Shown: positions 52,605 to 60,651, counted from the first letter of the stretch. The stretch: 64,000 nt of DNA from GCA-2733415 sp049609325 (GCA_049609325.1 JBMYYK010000002.1:52274-116273); one strand, 5' to 3'. Translations and numbers: made by a program. The notes: generated by a model from the sequence alone, not told the origin.

Positions 52605-52943
52605 TTAAGCTTTTGCGTTATCTCTTTTTCTTCTTTTTTCAGCCCAAGCAATTGCATGCTTATCTAACCTTACAGTTAAATAACGCATTACACGCTCATC
52701 TCTTCTGAACTCTAATTCATATCCATCTATAACATCTCCTGCTACTTGGAATTCAAATAAGTGGTAAAACCCACTTTTTTTGTGTTGAATTGGGTAAGCC
52801 AATTTCTTTAATCCCCAGTCTTCTTTAGACACCATTTTAGCGCCTTTAGAAACTAGGTAATCTTCGTACTTTTGTACTGTCTCCTTTATCTGAGTTTCAG
52901 ATAAAACGGGATTCAAAATGAAAACAGTTTCGTATTGATTCAT
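52605..52943 (-). CDS. rpsF: 30S ribosomal protein S6 (bS6)
   Basis: 112 residues. MNQYETVFILNPVLSETQIKETVQKYEDYLVSKGAKMVSKEDWGLKKLAYPIQHKKSGFYHLFEF is the bS6 fold; the C-terminus is basic. First gene of rpsF-rpsR-rplI. A TTG-N20-TATTTTTG promoter lies just upstream on the minus strand, and an AT-only 8-bp hairpin abuts the start codon. Confidence 0.97.
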   Translation of the reverse strand: MNQYETVFILNPVLSETQIKETVQKYEDYLVSKGAKMVSKEDWGLKKLAYPIQHKKSGFYHLFEFQVAGDVIDGYELEFRRDERVMRYLTVRLDKHAIAWAEKRRKRDNAKA

Positions 52944-52962
52944 AATTAAAATCGTTTTAATT
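52944..52962 (-). other. AT-only hairpin abutting the rpsF start codon
   Basis: AATTAAAA (minus strand) pairs with TTTTAATT across a 3-nt loop, ending at the base before the rpsF ATG. It is weak because it has no G-C pair, and may only reflect AT content. I see no CCG-bulge motif like that of known S6:S18 leaders. Confidence 0.25.
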
Positions 52963-52978
52963 TATATTAAATTGGCTG

Positions 52979-53009
52979 CAAAAATACTTATTTTACTCAA
53001 ACCTCACAA
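52979..53009 (-). promoter_or_regulatory. Promoter of rpsF-rpsR-rplI
   Basis: Minus strand: TTG at 53009-53007, 20 nt, then TATTTTTG at 52986-52979. Start near 52972, leader about 29 nt. Confidence 0.68.
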
Positions 53010-53147
53010 CATTAATCCATTAATTTTCACTAAATAAGTTTCAACCTATACAATTTGGAATAGTTATATTTTTTAGTTAAAATTGTATTACCCAAAAACA
53101 ACTTACATAATTTTCAATTTTATTAGAACTAAAACTAAAACCAATAC

Positions 53148-53846
53148 ATGAACTTACGCTGTGTAGTTGTAGACGACTCAACAATACAAAGGATGTCAAT
53201 AGTAAAACTTGTAAAAGACCATCCATCACTAACTCTTGTTGCTGAATATAGTAATGCTGTTGACACCAAAAAAGGATTGAATGATACTGAAGCAGATTTA
53301 ATCTTTCTAGATATAGAAATGCCTATTATTAGCGGGTTTGAACTTTTAGATGTCTTAAAAAACAAACCACAGATTATCTTCGTTACAGGTAAAACAGAGT
53401 ACGCTTTTAAGGCTTTTGATTATGACGCTACCGACTACCTGCACAAGCCAATTACTCAAGATCGTTTCAATATTGCTGTAAACAAAGCAATAGAGTATCA
53501 TACCCTTAAATTTGAAAATAGCACAATTGAAAGTGATTATATTTTTGTAAAAAGTAATTTAAAAAAGCGTAAGGTATACATCAATACCATTTTATGGATA
53601 GAGGCTTTAGGAGATTATATTAAACTTGTAACCACCGAAGAAAGCCATATTATCCTTTCAACAATGAAGGCTTTTGAAAAAGAAGTTGAAGCCTATGCAT
53701 TTATGAGAATCCATAAGTCATATATTGCCAACTTGAAAAAAATCACCAAGTTTAACAGTAAATTTGTTGAAATTAACAATCAAAATTTACCTTTAAGTAG
53801 AAATAAGAAAAAATCACTTATTGAAGCCTTAGAAAACATTCAATAA
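53148..53846 (+). CDS. LytTR-family response regulator
   Basis: 232 residues. Receiver domain about 1-120 with acidic pocket VVVDDS (Asp9-Asp10), phosphoacceptor Asp55 in LIFLDIEMPIISG, Thr80 and Lys100 (LHKP). C-terminal LytTR DNA-binding domain about 135-230 (IFVKSNLKKRKVYINTILWIEALGDYIKLVTTEE, FMRIHKSYIANLKKI). No histidine kinase is next to it, so it is an orphan regulator; in flavobacteria LytTR partners often lie elsewhere. Convergent with priA, overlapping it by 7 nt at the stops. Confidence 0.92.
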   Translation: MNLRCVVVDDSTIQRMSIVKLVKDHPSLTLVAEYSNAVDTKKGLNDTEADLIFLDIEMPIISGFELLDVLKNKPQIIFVTGKTEYAFKAFDYDATDYLHKPITQDRFNIAVNKAIEYHTLKFENSTIESDYIFVKSNLKKRKVYINTILWIEALGDYIKLVTTEESHIILSTMKAFEKEVEAYAFMRIHKSYIANLKKITKFNSKFVEINNQNLPLSRNKKKSLIEALENIQ

Positions 53847-56290
53847 GCATCAACATTCAATATCACTTTTATAGGTCTAAACGCCTTAACAGACATAAAG
53901 CTGTTCTTAACCTTAAGAATAGCTTTTTTTGTTTGTACAGCAGATTGTTTCCTCGGAATTTTTAATAAAATATTTTTTATATACTCATTTCTTACTCTAG
54001 AAACTGCCGGGAACTCAGGCCCAAGAACATTATCTTTAAACGATAAGCGTAACGATTTTGCAAACCAATCTGCCCCTTGCTCTACCTTATTGTAATCGCG
54101 ATGCTTAAACGTAATTTTGATCAACTTATTTGTAGGCGGATATTTATAAATATGACGTTGATCAATTTGTTCTTTATACATGCTCTCATAATCATGAGTA
54201 GACACTTGTTGTAATATATTGTGAAACGGATTATAACTTTGAATAATCACCTTCCCTTTTTTATCAAACCTACCTGCTCTACCAGCTACTTGTGACAACA
54301 ACTGAAAGCTACGCTCATGTGCTCTAAAGTCAGGAAAATTCAACATTGAGTCAGCACTTAAAACACCAACCAAACTTACATTTTTAAAATCTAATCCTTT
54401 AGTTAACATCTGGGTTCCAACCAATATATCTATGTCTCGTTGCTCAAATGCCGATATAATCTTCTGATAGCCATACTTACCTCTTGTAGTATCCAAATCC
54501 ATTCGTCCGATGTTCAAGTCAGGAAACAACCCATTCAGTTCTTTCTCTATTTGCTCTGTTCCAAACCCTTTAGCATCCAATTCATGACTTCCACAAGACA
54601 AGCATTTGTATTGCATAGCCATCTGATAACCACAATAATGGCAACGCAGTTGTTTTTTATGCTGATGGTAAGTTAAACTCACATCACAACTCGGGCACTG
54701 TGTTGCCTCACCACAAGTACCACACTCAACAATTGGCGAATATCCACGTCTGTTTTGAAAAAGAATCACTTGTTCGTCATTCTGAATTGCCTCTTCTATT
54801 GCCTCCAACAATACATCAGAAAAATGCCCATTCATTTTCTTTCGCTTGTATTTATCTTTTAAATCTACAAGTTCAATGCCTGGCATTTGTACGTTACTAT
54901 GACGCTGTTTTAAGGTTACCAACCCATATTTCCCTAATTTAGCATTACTATAACTCTCTAAACTTGGTGTAGCGCTACCCAAAACTATTTGAGCATTATG
55001 GAGTTTTGACAAAACAATTGCTGCATCTCTAGCTTGATATCTTGGTGCTGGATCAAATTGTTTAAATGATTGTTCATGTTCTTCATCTACAACAATTAAT
55101 CCTAAATTTGAAAAAGGCAATAATACCGATGAACGCGCTCCAATAACTAACTGAGGGGTATCATTATTCGTTAACACATTATTCCATGACTCTACACGCT
55201 CATTAACAGAATATTTTGAATGGTATACTACTATTTTGTTTCCAAAATACGCCTTTAAACGCGAAATCAACTGTGTGGTTAACGCAATTTCAGGCAGTAA
55301 ATACAACACCTGCTTATTATTTTTGAAAGCCTCTTCTATTAATTTGACATACAGTTCTGTTTTTCCTGAAGCAGTCACTCCATGCAACAAAGTCACCTTA
55401 TTTTGCATAAAATTAGCCTGTATTGCCTTTAATGCTATTTTTTGATGTGAATTAAGCTCTTTTGAAGAATGTGTATCAGTGTCAAACTGATTCCTATCTG
55501 TTTGCACATAATAATACTCTAGTATGTTTTTATCAACCAACCCTTTAACAACTGCTGCAGATACAGCCGCTCGTTCTTCCAACACTTTAGCTTTTATTGG
55601 TTTAGTACTTGATGCCTGCAATGTAAAATAAGCCAATAAGGCTTTTTTTTGTTGTTTAGCTCTTGACAATTGATCTAGTGCCTCATGTAAATTTTCATCA
55701 GAGTTATACGCATCGGTTAAACGGACATATTTGATCAGTTTAGGTTTATATTGCTCATAAATTTCTTCTTGCAATTTAATACACCCTTTATCAAGCAAGC
55801 CTTTAATAGGCTTCATGACATTTGTTTTATTTAAGATTACATGAACTTCAGAAACTTTTAGTGACGATTTATACTCTAAAGCTTCAAAAATAATAAACTC
55901 ATCATCAGACAAATGCTCAACCTCAGCAATATCATTATCAGATTTAGAAATCAACGTTTCACTCTCTAACAAAAATGAACTCGGCAATGCAGCTCGCATC
56001 ACCTCGCCTAAACTACAGAGGTAATAGTCCGAAATCCATTTCCAAAATTGCAGTTGATAAGTGTTAACTATTGCGTGATCATCTAGAATTTGATGAATAT
56101 CTTTTGCATCGTATGTTTCAGGTGAATTCTGATGTACATTATATACAATTGACGTATACAATTTATTTTTACCAAAAGGCACTACAACTCGCATTCCTGG
56201 TTTTAAATATTCAAATTCAACCTGGCGAATCTTATACGTAAATAATTTTACTAATGGTATTGGTAATATGACATCTACAAAATATTGCAT
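53840..56290 (-). CDS. priA: Primosomal protein N' (replication restart helicase PriA)
   Basis: 816 residues from the ATG at 56290 (a GTG one codon earlier is possible). N-terminal DNA-binding domain, then helicase motifs: LLHGVTASGKTELY (Walker A), LIVVDEEHEQSFKQ (DEEH box), GSATPSLESY. A four-pair cysteine zinc region: CGTCGEATQCPSC and CHYCGYQMAMQYKCLSCGS. Late motifs VGTQMLTKGLDF and VAGRAGRF. PriA restarts stalled replication forks. Its -7 element sits 5 nt before the ATG, suggesting a leaderless mRNA. Its 3' end overlaps the LytTR gene. Confidence 0.97.
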   Translation of the reverse strand: MQYFVDVILPIPLVKLFTYKIRQVEFEYLKPGMRVVVPFGKNKLYTSIVYNVHQNSPETYDAKDIHQILDDHAIVNTYQLQFWKWISDYYLCSLGEVMRAALPSSFLLESETLISKSDNDIAEVEHLSDDEFIIFEALEYKSSLKVSEVHVILNKTNVMKPIKGLLDKGCIKLQEEIYEQYKPKLIKYVRLTDAYNSDENLHEALDQLSRAKQQKKALLAYFTLQASSTKPIKAKVLEERAAVSAAVVKGLVDKNILEYYYVQTDRNQFDTDTHSSKELNSHQKIALKAIQANFMQNKVTLLHGVTASGKTELYVKLIEEAFKNNKQVLYLLPEIALTTQLISRLKAYFGNKIVVYHSKYSVNERVESWNNVLTNNDTPQLVIGARSSVLLPFSNLGLIVVDEEHEQSFKQFDPAPRYQARDAAIVLSKLHNAQIVLGSATPSLESYSNAKLGKYGLVTLKQRHSNVQMPGIELVDLKDKYKRKKMNGHFSDVLLEAIEEAIQNDEQVILFQNRRGYSPIVECGTCGEATQCPSCDVSLTYHQHKKQLRCHYCGYQMAMQYKCLSCGSHELDAKGFGTEQIEKELNGLFPDLNIGRMDLDTTRGKYGYQKIISAFEQRDIDILVGTQMLTKGLDFKNVSLVGVLSADSMLNFPDFRAHERSFQLLSQVAGRAGRFDKKGKVIIQSYNPFHNILQQVSTHDYESMYKEQIDQRHIYKYPPTNKLIKITFKHRDYNKVEQGADWFAKSLRLSFKDNVLGPEFPAVSRVRNEYIKNILLKIPRKQSAVQTKKAILKVKNSFMSVKAFRPIKVILNVDAY

Positions 56291-56294
56291 CACA

Positions 56295-56302
56295 CAAATT
56301 TA
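56295..56302 (-). promoter_or_regulatory. -7 promoter element of priA
   Basis: Minus strand TAAATTTG, exact match, only 4 nt before the ATG at 56290. Normal spacing puts the transcript start on or within a few bases of the ATG. No clear -33. Confidence 0.45.
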
Positions 56303-56357
56303 GACATTCAACGGCAAATACATTAACCTCAAAAACACTATTTGATTAGAGTTATCA

Positions 56358-56394
56358 ACAAAAAAAGCCAATACAACGTATCGGCTTTTTTTAT
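56358..56394 (-). terminator. Terminator after the chalcone isomerase-like gene
   Basis: Stem AAAAAAAGCC(A)ATAC with GTAT(C)GGCTTTTTTT, one A-C mismatch, short loop. It lies downstream of the minus-strand gene ending at 56411 and upstream of priA. Confidence 0.7.
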
Positions 56395-56410
56395 TGGTGT
56401 TGTTAGCAAA

Positions 56411-56962
56411 TTACTTTCCTAACATTCCTGCTTTTAAATCTTCATCAGCTGGCTCATTTCCTAACCAAATAGCATATAAAGCTTTTTTAAACTCTAAACC
56501 AGCTACAGAACCTTTTTCTTTTCCATTTCTATAAACAGTTGTTTTCTCATTCGCATACACGATATCAAAAATAGTTCCCTCTGCTATTTTTTCATTAAAG
56601 AACCCTATGAATTTTGATATCTGTGCTTTAGTAGCTTTACCGTGTGATGAGTTTTCAAACCCTTCGTTCACAGCGTTCACCATTTTTTGTTGAGTTACTT
56701 TACTATCAGTAATATGCAACTTAATAGCCATTGGTTTATCATCATTTATCAATACATCTGCATTTTTACTTTTATTAGTAACATACAATCCTCCAACATA
56801 TAAATCAAACCATAATTTCTCACGCATTCCTGCACCATTCAAATCCATATCTTCACCAGATAAGGTTACTTTGTTTGGCAATGTTACGTCACCTACTTTT
56901 GTTTGTGCCATTGACACATTTGCACAAATTACAAATGCTACTAATACTACTAATTTCTTCAT
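56411..56962 (-). CDS. Chalcone isomerase-like secreted protein
   Basis: 183 residues with a signal peptide about 1-19 (ANVSMAQ). The mature part matches the bacterial chalcone isomerase-like family (KVTLSGEDMDLNGAGMREKLWFDLYVGGLYV, YANEKTTVYRNGKEKGSVAGLEFKKALYAIWLGNEPADEDLKAGMLG). Bacterial members generally lack flavonoid chemistry; the role is unknown and it may bind lipids or fatty acids in the periplasm. Third in the nadC-YihY-this unit (10 nt gap). Confidence 0.85.
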   Translation of the reverse strand: MKKLVVLVAFVICANVSMAQTKVGDVTLPNKVTLSGEDMDLNGAGMREKLWFDLYVGGLYVTNKSKNADVLINDDKPMAIKLHITDSKVTQQKMVNAVNEGFENSSHGKATKAQISKFIGFFNEKIAEGTIFDIVYANEKTTVYRNGKEKGSVAGLEFKKALYAIWLGNEPADEDLKAGMLGK

Positions 56963-56972
56963 CTTTTAAATT

Positions 56973-57929
56973 TTAATTATTACTTATTTCTTTATTATTA
57001 ACTTTTCGTTTTAATGTTAGCAAGGCCGCATTTAATTCATAGCCCAACAATAAAATATTTGAGTTCAACCAAATATATAACATCAAAATTAATATTGCCC
57101 CAATAGAACCATACAATTCATTATACTGCGCAAAATTTTCAACATACACCCCAAACAAATATGTCGTTATTAAAAATAACACTGTTGACAGAGCTGCTCC
57201 GGGTGTAAAATACGTTCTAGAATGCTTTTCTGGGGAACCAAAATAATAAAACATTGCAATTATTGTATAAAACATGACTGTAAATATGATATACTTTGCA
57301 ATTTGCATCCCTAACAACTCGTTAGAAATCACCCCATAATCTTCTAAATTTTGTATCACATACACCTCTATAAGCGGTATAGCTATTACTGCTAAAAACA
57401 AAAACAATGCCAAAAGAAGGGCCACACATAGTGCTATAAAATACTGTTTTATAAAATTAGCGGTGATTTTAGTGTGATAGGAATTTTGAAATCCGCTAAA
57501 CAAGGCATTAACTCCATTGGCCATTAAAAACATCGAAAAAATAAATGATGTTGATAACAACCCTACGCGTTCCTTTTCAAAAATATTTGCAACTGTATTT
57601 TCAAAAACTGATAATGTACTTGAAGGCAAGACATCTTCAAGAAACGGAAGCACATCAGCTTCATACTCAATAAAAGTAATGATTGGCAACAAGTTAAGCA
57701 CAAAAAGTATAAACGGGAATAACGACATAAAAAAACTATACGAAATAGCACCCGCTCTTGTAGCCAATGCTCCTTTTGCAATACCAATAACATACATTTC
57801 TAAGACATCATACAACGACATCCCTTGAAGGCCTGGGATTTTTATTTGCTTGATCGGCGTAGCTACTTTCTTAAATATTCGCTCACCAAAAAGCACAATA
57901 GCTGGTTTTTTAGCTTTATCGTTTTCCAC
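56973..57929 (-). CDS. YihY/virulence factor BrkB family membrane protein
   Basis: 318 residues with about 6 membrane segments. Family signature: AGAISYSFFMSLFPFILFVLNLLPII, FSGFQNSYHTK and GSIGAILILMLYIWLNSNILLLGYELNAAL near the C-terminus. The family was once called RNase BN by mistake; it has no proven nuclease activity, and the function is unknown. It starts 4 nt after nadC and ends 10 nt before the chalcone isomerase-like gene. Confidence 0.9.
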   Translation of the reverse strand: MENDKAKKPAIVLFGERIFKKVATPIKQIKIPGLQGMSLYDVLEMYVIGIAKGALATRAGAISYSFFMSLFPFILFVLNLLPIITFIEYEADVLPFLEDVLPSSTLSVFENTVANIFEKERVGLLSTSFIFSMFLMANGVNALFSGFQNSYHTKITANFIKQYFIALCVALLLALFLFLAVIAIPLIEVYVIQNLEDYGVISNELLGMQIAKYIIFTVMFYTIIAMFYYFGSPEKHSRTYFTPGAALSTVLFLITTYLFGVYVENFAQYNELYGSIGAILILMLYIWLNSNILLLGYELNAALLTLKRKVNNKEISNN

Positions 57930-57933
57930 TAAA

Positions 57934-58791
57934 TTATACAGCTTTTAAACTCAAATCTAAATTATATACTGAATGTGTTAATGCGCCTGAAGAAATATAA
58001 TCAACACCACAATTAGCATATTCTCTAGCCGTTTTTTCATTGATACCTCCGGAAGACTCCGTCAAGCATTGATCACCAATTAAAGCCACCGCCTTTTTAG
58101 TGTCTTCATAATTAAAGTTATCTATTAAAATTCTATACACCCCATCAGATTTAAGAATTTCTTCTATTTCACTTAGGTTTCTAGCTTCAACAATAATCTT
58201 CAAATCTTTATTATTTGCCTTGAGATATGCTTGAGTTTTATCAATTGCGTTAGTGATACCACCTGCAAAATCTATGTGATTATCTTTTATCATAATCATA
58301 TCATACAATGCAAATCTATGATTAACACCCCCACCAATTTTCACAGCCCATTTTTCTAAGGCACGTATACCAGGGGTCGTTTTTCGGGTGTCTAATATTT
58401 GAGTTTTTGTTCCTTCTAACAAGTCAACAAACAACTTTGTTTTTGTAGCAATAGCACTCATACGCTGCATCGCATTTAACACCAAACGCTCTGCTTTTAA
58501 TATACTCTGTGATTTCCCTTGCACATAAAACACAATATCACCATAAGCAACTGCACTACCATCTTCAATCAGAGTTTCTACTTGCAAATCTGCATCAACA
58601 TAGTTAAACACTGCTTTAGCAAACTCTACACCAGCAATAATCCCCTCAGCTTTCACCAATAATTTAGCTTTACCAATTGCCGTATTAGGAATGCATGATA
58701 AAGATGTATGATCACCATCACCTACATCTTCACGAATGGCATTAGCTATAATTAACTCTATCTCTTTGCTAAACTGTACTTCTGAAATCAT
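57934..58791 (-). CDS. nadC: Nicotinate-nucleotide pyrophosphorylase (quinolinate phosphoribosyltransferase)
   Basis: 285 residues, normal NadC. Converts quinolinate and PRPP to nicotinate mononucleotide in NAD synthesis. Seen: EDVGDGDHTSLSCIP, ILKAERLVLNAMQRMSAIATKT, ILDTRKTTPGIRALEKWAVKIGGGVNHRFALYDMIMIKDNHI (substrate-binding block), and ESSGGINEKTAREYANCGVDYISSGALTHS. First in a three-gene minus unit. Its -7 element faces that of rlmH across only 11 nt. Confidence 0.97.
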   Translation of the reverse strand: MISEVQFSKEIELIIANAIREDVGDGDHTSLSCIPNTAIGKAKLLVKAEGIIAGVEFAKAVFNYVDADLQVETLIEDGSAVAYGDIVFYVQGKSQSILKAERLVLNAMQRMSAIATKTKLFVDLLEGTKTQILDTRKTTPGIRALEKWAVKIGGGVNHRFALYDMIMIKDNHIDFAGGITNAIDKTQAYLKANNKDLKIIVEARNLSEIEEILKSDGVYRILIDNFNYEDTKKAVALIGDQCLTESSGGINEKTAREYANCGVDYISSGALTHSVYNLDLSLKAV

Positions 58792-58813
58792 TTATATTGT
58801 GTTTATTCATTAA

Positions 58814-58821
58814 CAAAAATA
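58814..58821 (-). promoter_or_regulatory. -7 promoter element of nadC
   Basis: Minus strand TATTTTTG, exact match, 22 nt before the ATG at 58791. It lies 11 nt from the divergent rlmH element. Confidence 0.5.
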
Positions 58822-58832
58822 GAAAAAAGGTT

Positions 58833-58840
58833 TATTTTTG
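58833..58840 (+). promoter_or_regulatory. -7 promoter element of rlmH
   Basis: TATTTTTG, exact match. The TTG at 58838-58840 inside it could be mistaken for a start; the start near 58847 and ATG at 58865 fit better. Confidence 0.5.
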
Positions 58841-58864
58841 AACTATAAATTAGGGATAATAGCT

Positions 58865-59338
58865 ATGCAAATTAAACTTATAGCCATCGGAAAAACTGAT
58901 GACAAACAACTTTTACAACTTATTGAGCACTATCAAAAAAGACTCAAACACTATATTAAATTTGAGCTAGATATTATTCCGGATATTAAAAACGTAAAAC
59001 ACCTTTCCGAAAATCAACAAAAAGACAAAGAAGGCGAGTTAATTTTAAAAAAAATTAAACCTACAGATGTATTAGTGTTACTTGATGAAAACGGTAAACA
59101 ATTCACATCAGTTGACTTTTCTACTTACCTGCAAAAAAAAATGAACACAGGCATCAAACAGTTGGTATTGGTAATTGGTGGGCCTTACGGATTTTCTAAC
59201 GCAGTATATCAAAAATCACAAGGAAAAATTTCACTTTCAAAAATGACTTTTTCTCATCAAATGATCCGATTATTTATTGTAGAACAATTATATAGAGGCT
59301 TTACAATTTTAAAAAACGAACCATATCACCACCAATAA
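58865..59338 (+). CDS. rlmH: 23S rRNA (pseudouridine-1915-N3)-methyltransferase RlmH
   Basis: 157 residues from ATG at 58865 (MQIKLIAIGKTDDK), the exact usual length. A SPOUT-knot methyltransferase that modifies pseudouridine 1915 in helix 69. Markers: LVLLDENGKQFTSVDFSTYL, LVLVIGGPYGFSNAVYQ (SAM knot) and the ending ISLSKMTFSHQMIRLFIVEQLYRGFTILKNEPYHH. It is 9 nt before the NTP pyrophosphatase gene, so the two are one unit. Confidence 0.97.
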   Translation: MQIKLIAIGKTDDKQLLQLIEHYQKRLKHYIKFELDIIPDIKNVKHLSENQQKDKEGELILKKIKPTDVLVLLDENGKQFTSVDFSTYLQKKMNTGIKQLVLVIGGPYGFSNAVYQKSQGKISLSKMTFSHQMIRLFIVEQLYRGFTILKNEPYHHQ

Positions 59339-59347
59339 CACTTTACT

Positions 59348-59920
59348 ATGGAACTTGTATTTGCTACCAACAACAACAATAAACTACAGGAAGTTCAGGC
59401 CATGCTTGACAACATTACACTTACAACCTTAAACGATATTAATTGCACAGAAGACATTCCTGAAACTTCACCAACAATTAAAGGCAATGCCATTCAAAAA
59501 ATAAATTACATCACGCAATATTACAGCGCTGATGGGTTTGCTGATGATACCGGTTTAGAAATTGAAGCATTAAATAACGAACCAGGTGTCTATTCTGCAC
59601 GATATGCAGGTGAAGAAAAATCGGCTGAAGCGAATATGAACCTCGTACTTGAGAGACTTCAAAATCACACCAACAAAAAAGCGCGGTTTGTTACTGTTAT
59701 TGCTTTAAACCTAAATAGAGAACAGTATCTATTTGAAGGTATTTGCAACGGCACAATTACTTCTGATAAAAGAGGTGAAAAAGGGTTTGGATACGACCCT
59801 ATATTTATCCCAGATGGCTTTACTAAAACTTTTGCTGAAATGAGTCAAGATGAAAAAGCCCAAGTTAGCCATAGAGGAAAAGCGGTTAGACAATTGATTG
59901 ATTTTTTAAACAAACTTTAA
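59348..59920 (+). CDS. RdgB/HAM1-type non-canonical purine NTP pyrophosphatase
   Basis: 190 residues. Cleans ITP/XTP from the nucleotide pool. Markers: LVFATNNNNKLQEVQAML (SxNxxK region), FADDTGLEIEALNNEPGVYSARYAG, and GYDPIFIPDGFTKTFAEMSQDEKAQVSHRGKAVRQL. It follows rlmH closely. Its last codons and stop lie inside a 46-nt perfect palindrome whose other arm ends the convergent XRE gene. Confidence 0.95.
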   Translation: MELVFATNNNNKLQEVQAMLDNITLTTLNDINCTEDIPETSPTIKGNAIQKINYITQYYSADGFADDTGLEIEALNNEPGVYSARYAGEEKSAEANMNLVLERLQNHTNKKARFVTVIALNLNREQYLFEGICNGTITSDKRGEKGFGYDPIFIPDGFTKTFAEMSQDEKAQVSHRGKAVRQLIDFLNKL

Positions 59921-59941
59921 AGTTTGTTTAAAAAATCAATC
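59896..59941. repeat. 46-nt perfect palindrome at the convergent 3' ends of the NTPase and XRE genes
   Basis: Positions 59896-59918 are the exact reverse complement of 59919-59941. It covers the last codons and the stop (59918-59920) of the plus-strand gene and the stop of the minus-strand gene (59936-59938). It is AT-rich and has no T-run right after the arms, so it is not a classic intrinsic terminator. Confidence 0.85.
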
Positions 59942-60136
59942 TTCTTCTGTTAACTCAAAAATTGCCTCCACACTTACTTCAAAATACTTGGCTAATTTTA
60001 AAGCCAAAACAGTTGAAGGTACATATTTGTTTTTTTCAATAGCACTAATTGATTGTCTGCTAATACCAATAATATCTGCCAATTCTGACTGTGTTATATT
60101 CTTTATAGCACGCTGAACTTTTATTGTGTTTTTCAT
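59936..60136 (-). CDS. Small XRE-family HTH regulator
   Basis: 66 residues, a single helix-turn-helix domain: IKVQRAIKNITQSELADIIGISRQSISAIEKNKYVPSTVLALKLAKYFEVSVEAIFEL. This type (YozG-like) usually pairs with a membrane protein and often represses its own operon. It follows the 4-TM membrane gene by 2 nt, in one unit. An inverted repeat overlapping the promoter -7 element (60628-60651) is a likely operator. Confidence 0.9.
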   Translation of the reverse strand: MKNTIKVQRAIKNITQSELADIIGISRQSISAIEKNKYVPSTVLALKLAKYFEVSVEAIFELTEED

Positions 60137-60138
60137 CT

Positions 60139-60606
60139 TTACAGTCTATTAGATTTATACAGTTGTAAATGAAAACGCGCGATAAAAAATAATAATACCG
60201 TAAACATATTTAATATCATTACATCAAAAAACGACATATCAAACACAAATAAAACTGCAAAAAACAGCACAGCATAATTAACATACACAGACCATACTAA
60301 CGAACTTAATCGCATTTGTAATATGAATTCATCCTCTATTTTAGTTTTACAAAACCCAACTAAAATCCCACCAACAATAATCAAAATAGCCACAAGCTCA
60401 TCCAAAAACCCATTTTCTACAATTTCAAAAAAATGCTGTTCCGATGTCAAGTAACCACTAGAAACTATACCAAAAAACGGCATTTTTCCTAAACAATCTG
60501 AATCAAAATTAAAACAACGCATCACTGCGCCAATTAACACACCTGTAACCAATAATCCCCATCCAAGTTTCTTAAACCTGTGAGGCAACAAATAATTAAT
60601 TTTCAT
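60139..60606 (-). CDS. Small membrane protein paired with an XRE regulator
   Basis: 155 residues with four membrane segments (about 14-29, 62-84, 101-120, 128-145). No recognised domain. Such small multi-TM proteins are typically encoded next to a short XRE regulator, as here (2 nt gap), and may sense or respond to membrane or metal stress; this is a general pattern, not proof. Starts MKINYLLPHRFKKLGWG. Confidence 0.72.
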   Translation of the reverse strand: MKINYLLPHRFKKLGWGLLVTGVLIGAVMRCFNFDSDCLGKMPFFGIVSSGYLTSEQHFFEIVENGFLDELVAILIIVGGILVGFCKTKIEDEFILQMRLSSLVWSVYVNYAVLFFAVLFVFDMSFFDVMILNMFTVLLFFIARFHLQLYKSNRL

Positions 60607-60626
60607 TTATGTAATTTATTTTTTAC

Positions 60627-60634
60627 CAAAAGTA
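60627..60634 (-). promoter_or_regulatory. -7 promoter element of the membrane protein-XRE unit
   Basis: Minus strand TACTTTTG, exact match, 20 nt before the ATG at 60606. It overlaps the left arm of the inverted repeat at 60628-60651. Confidence 0.5.
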
Positions 60635-60651
60635 AAGTTTATTTTACTTTT
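60628..60651. promoter_or_regulatory. Likely operator of the XRE regulator
   Basis: Perfect 9-bp inverted repeat AAAAGTAAA (60628-60636) and TTTACTTTT (60643-60651), 6-nt spacer, overlapping the -7 element of the unit. A dimeric HTH protein bound here would block RNA polymerase. Confidence 0.5.
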
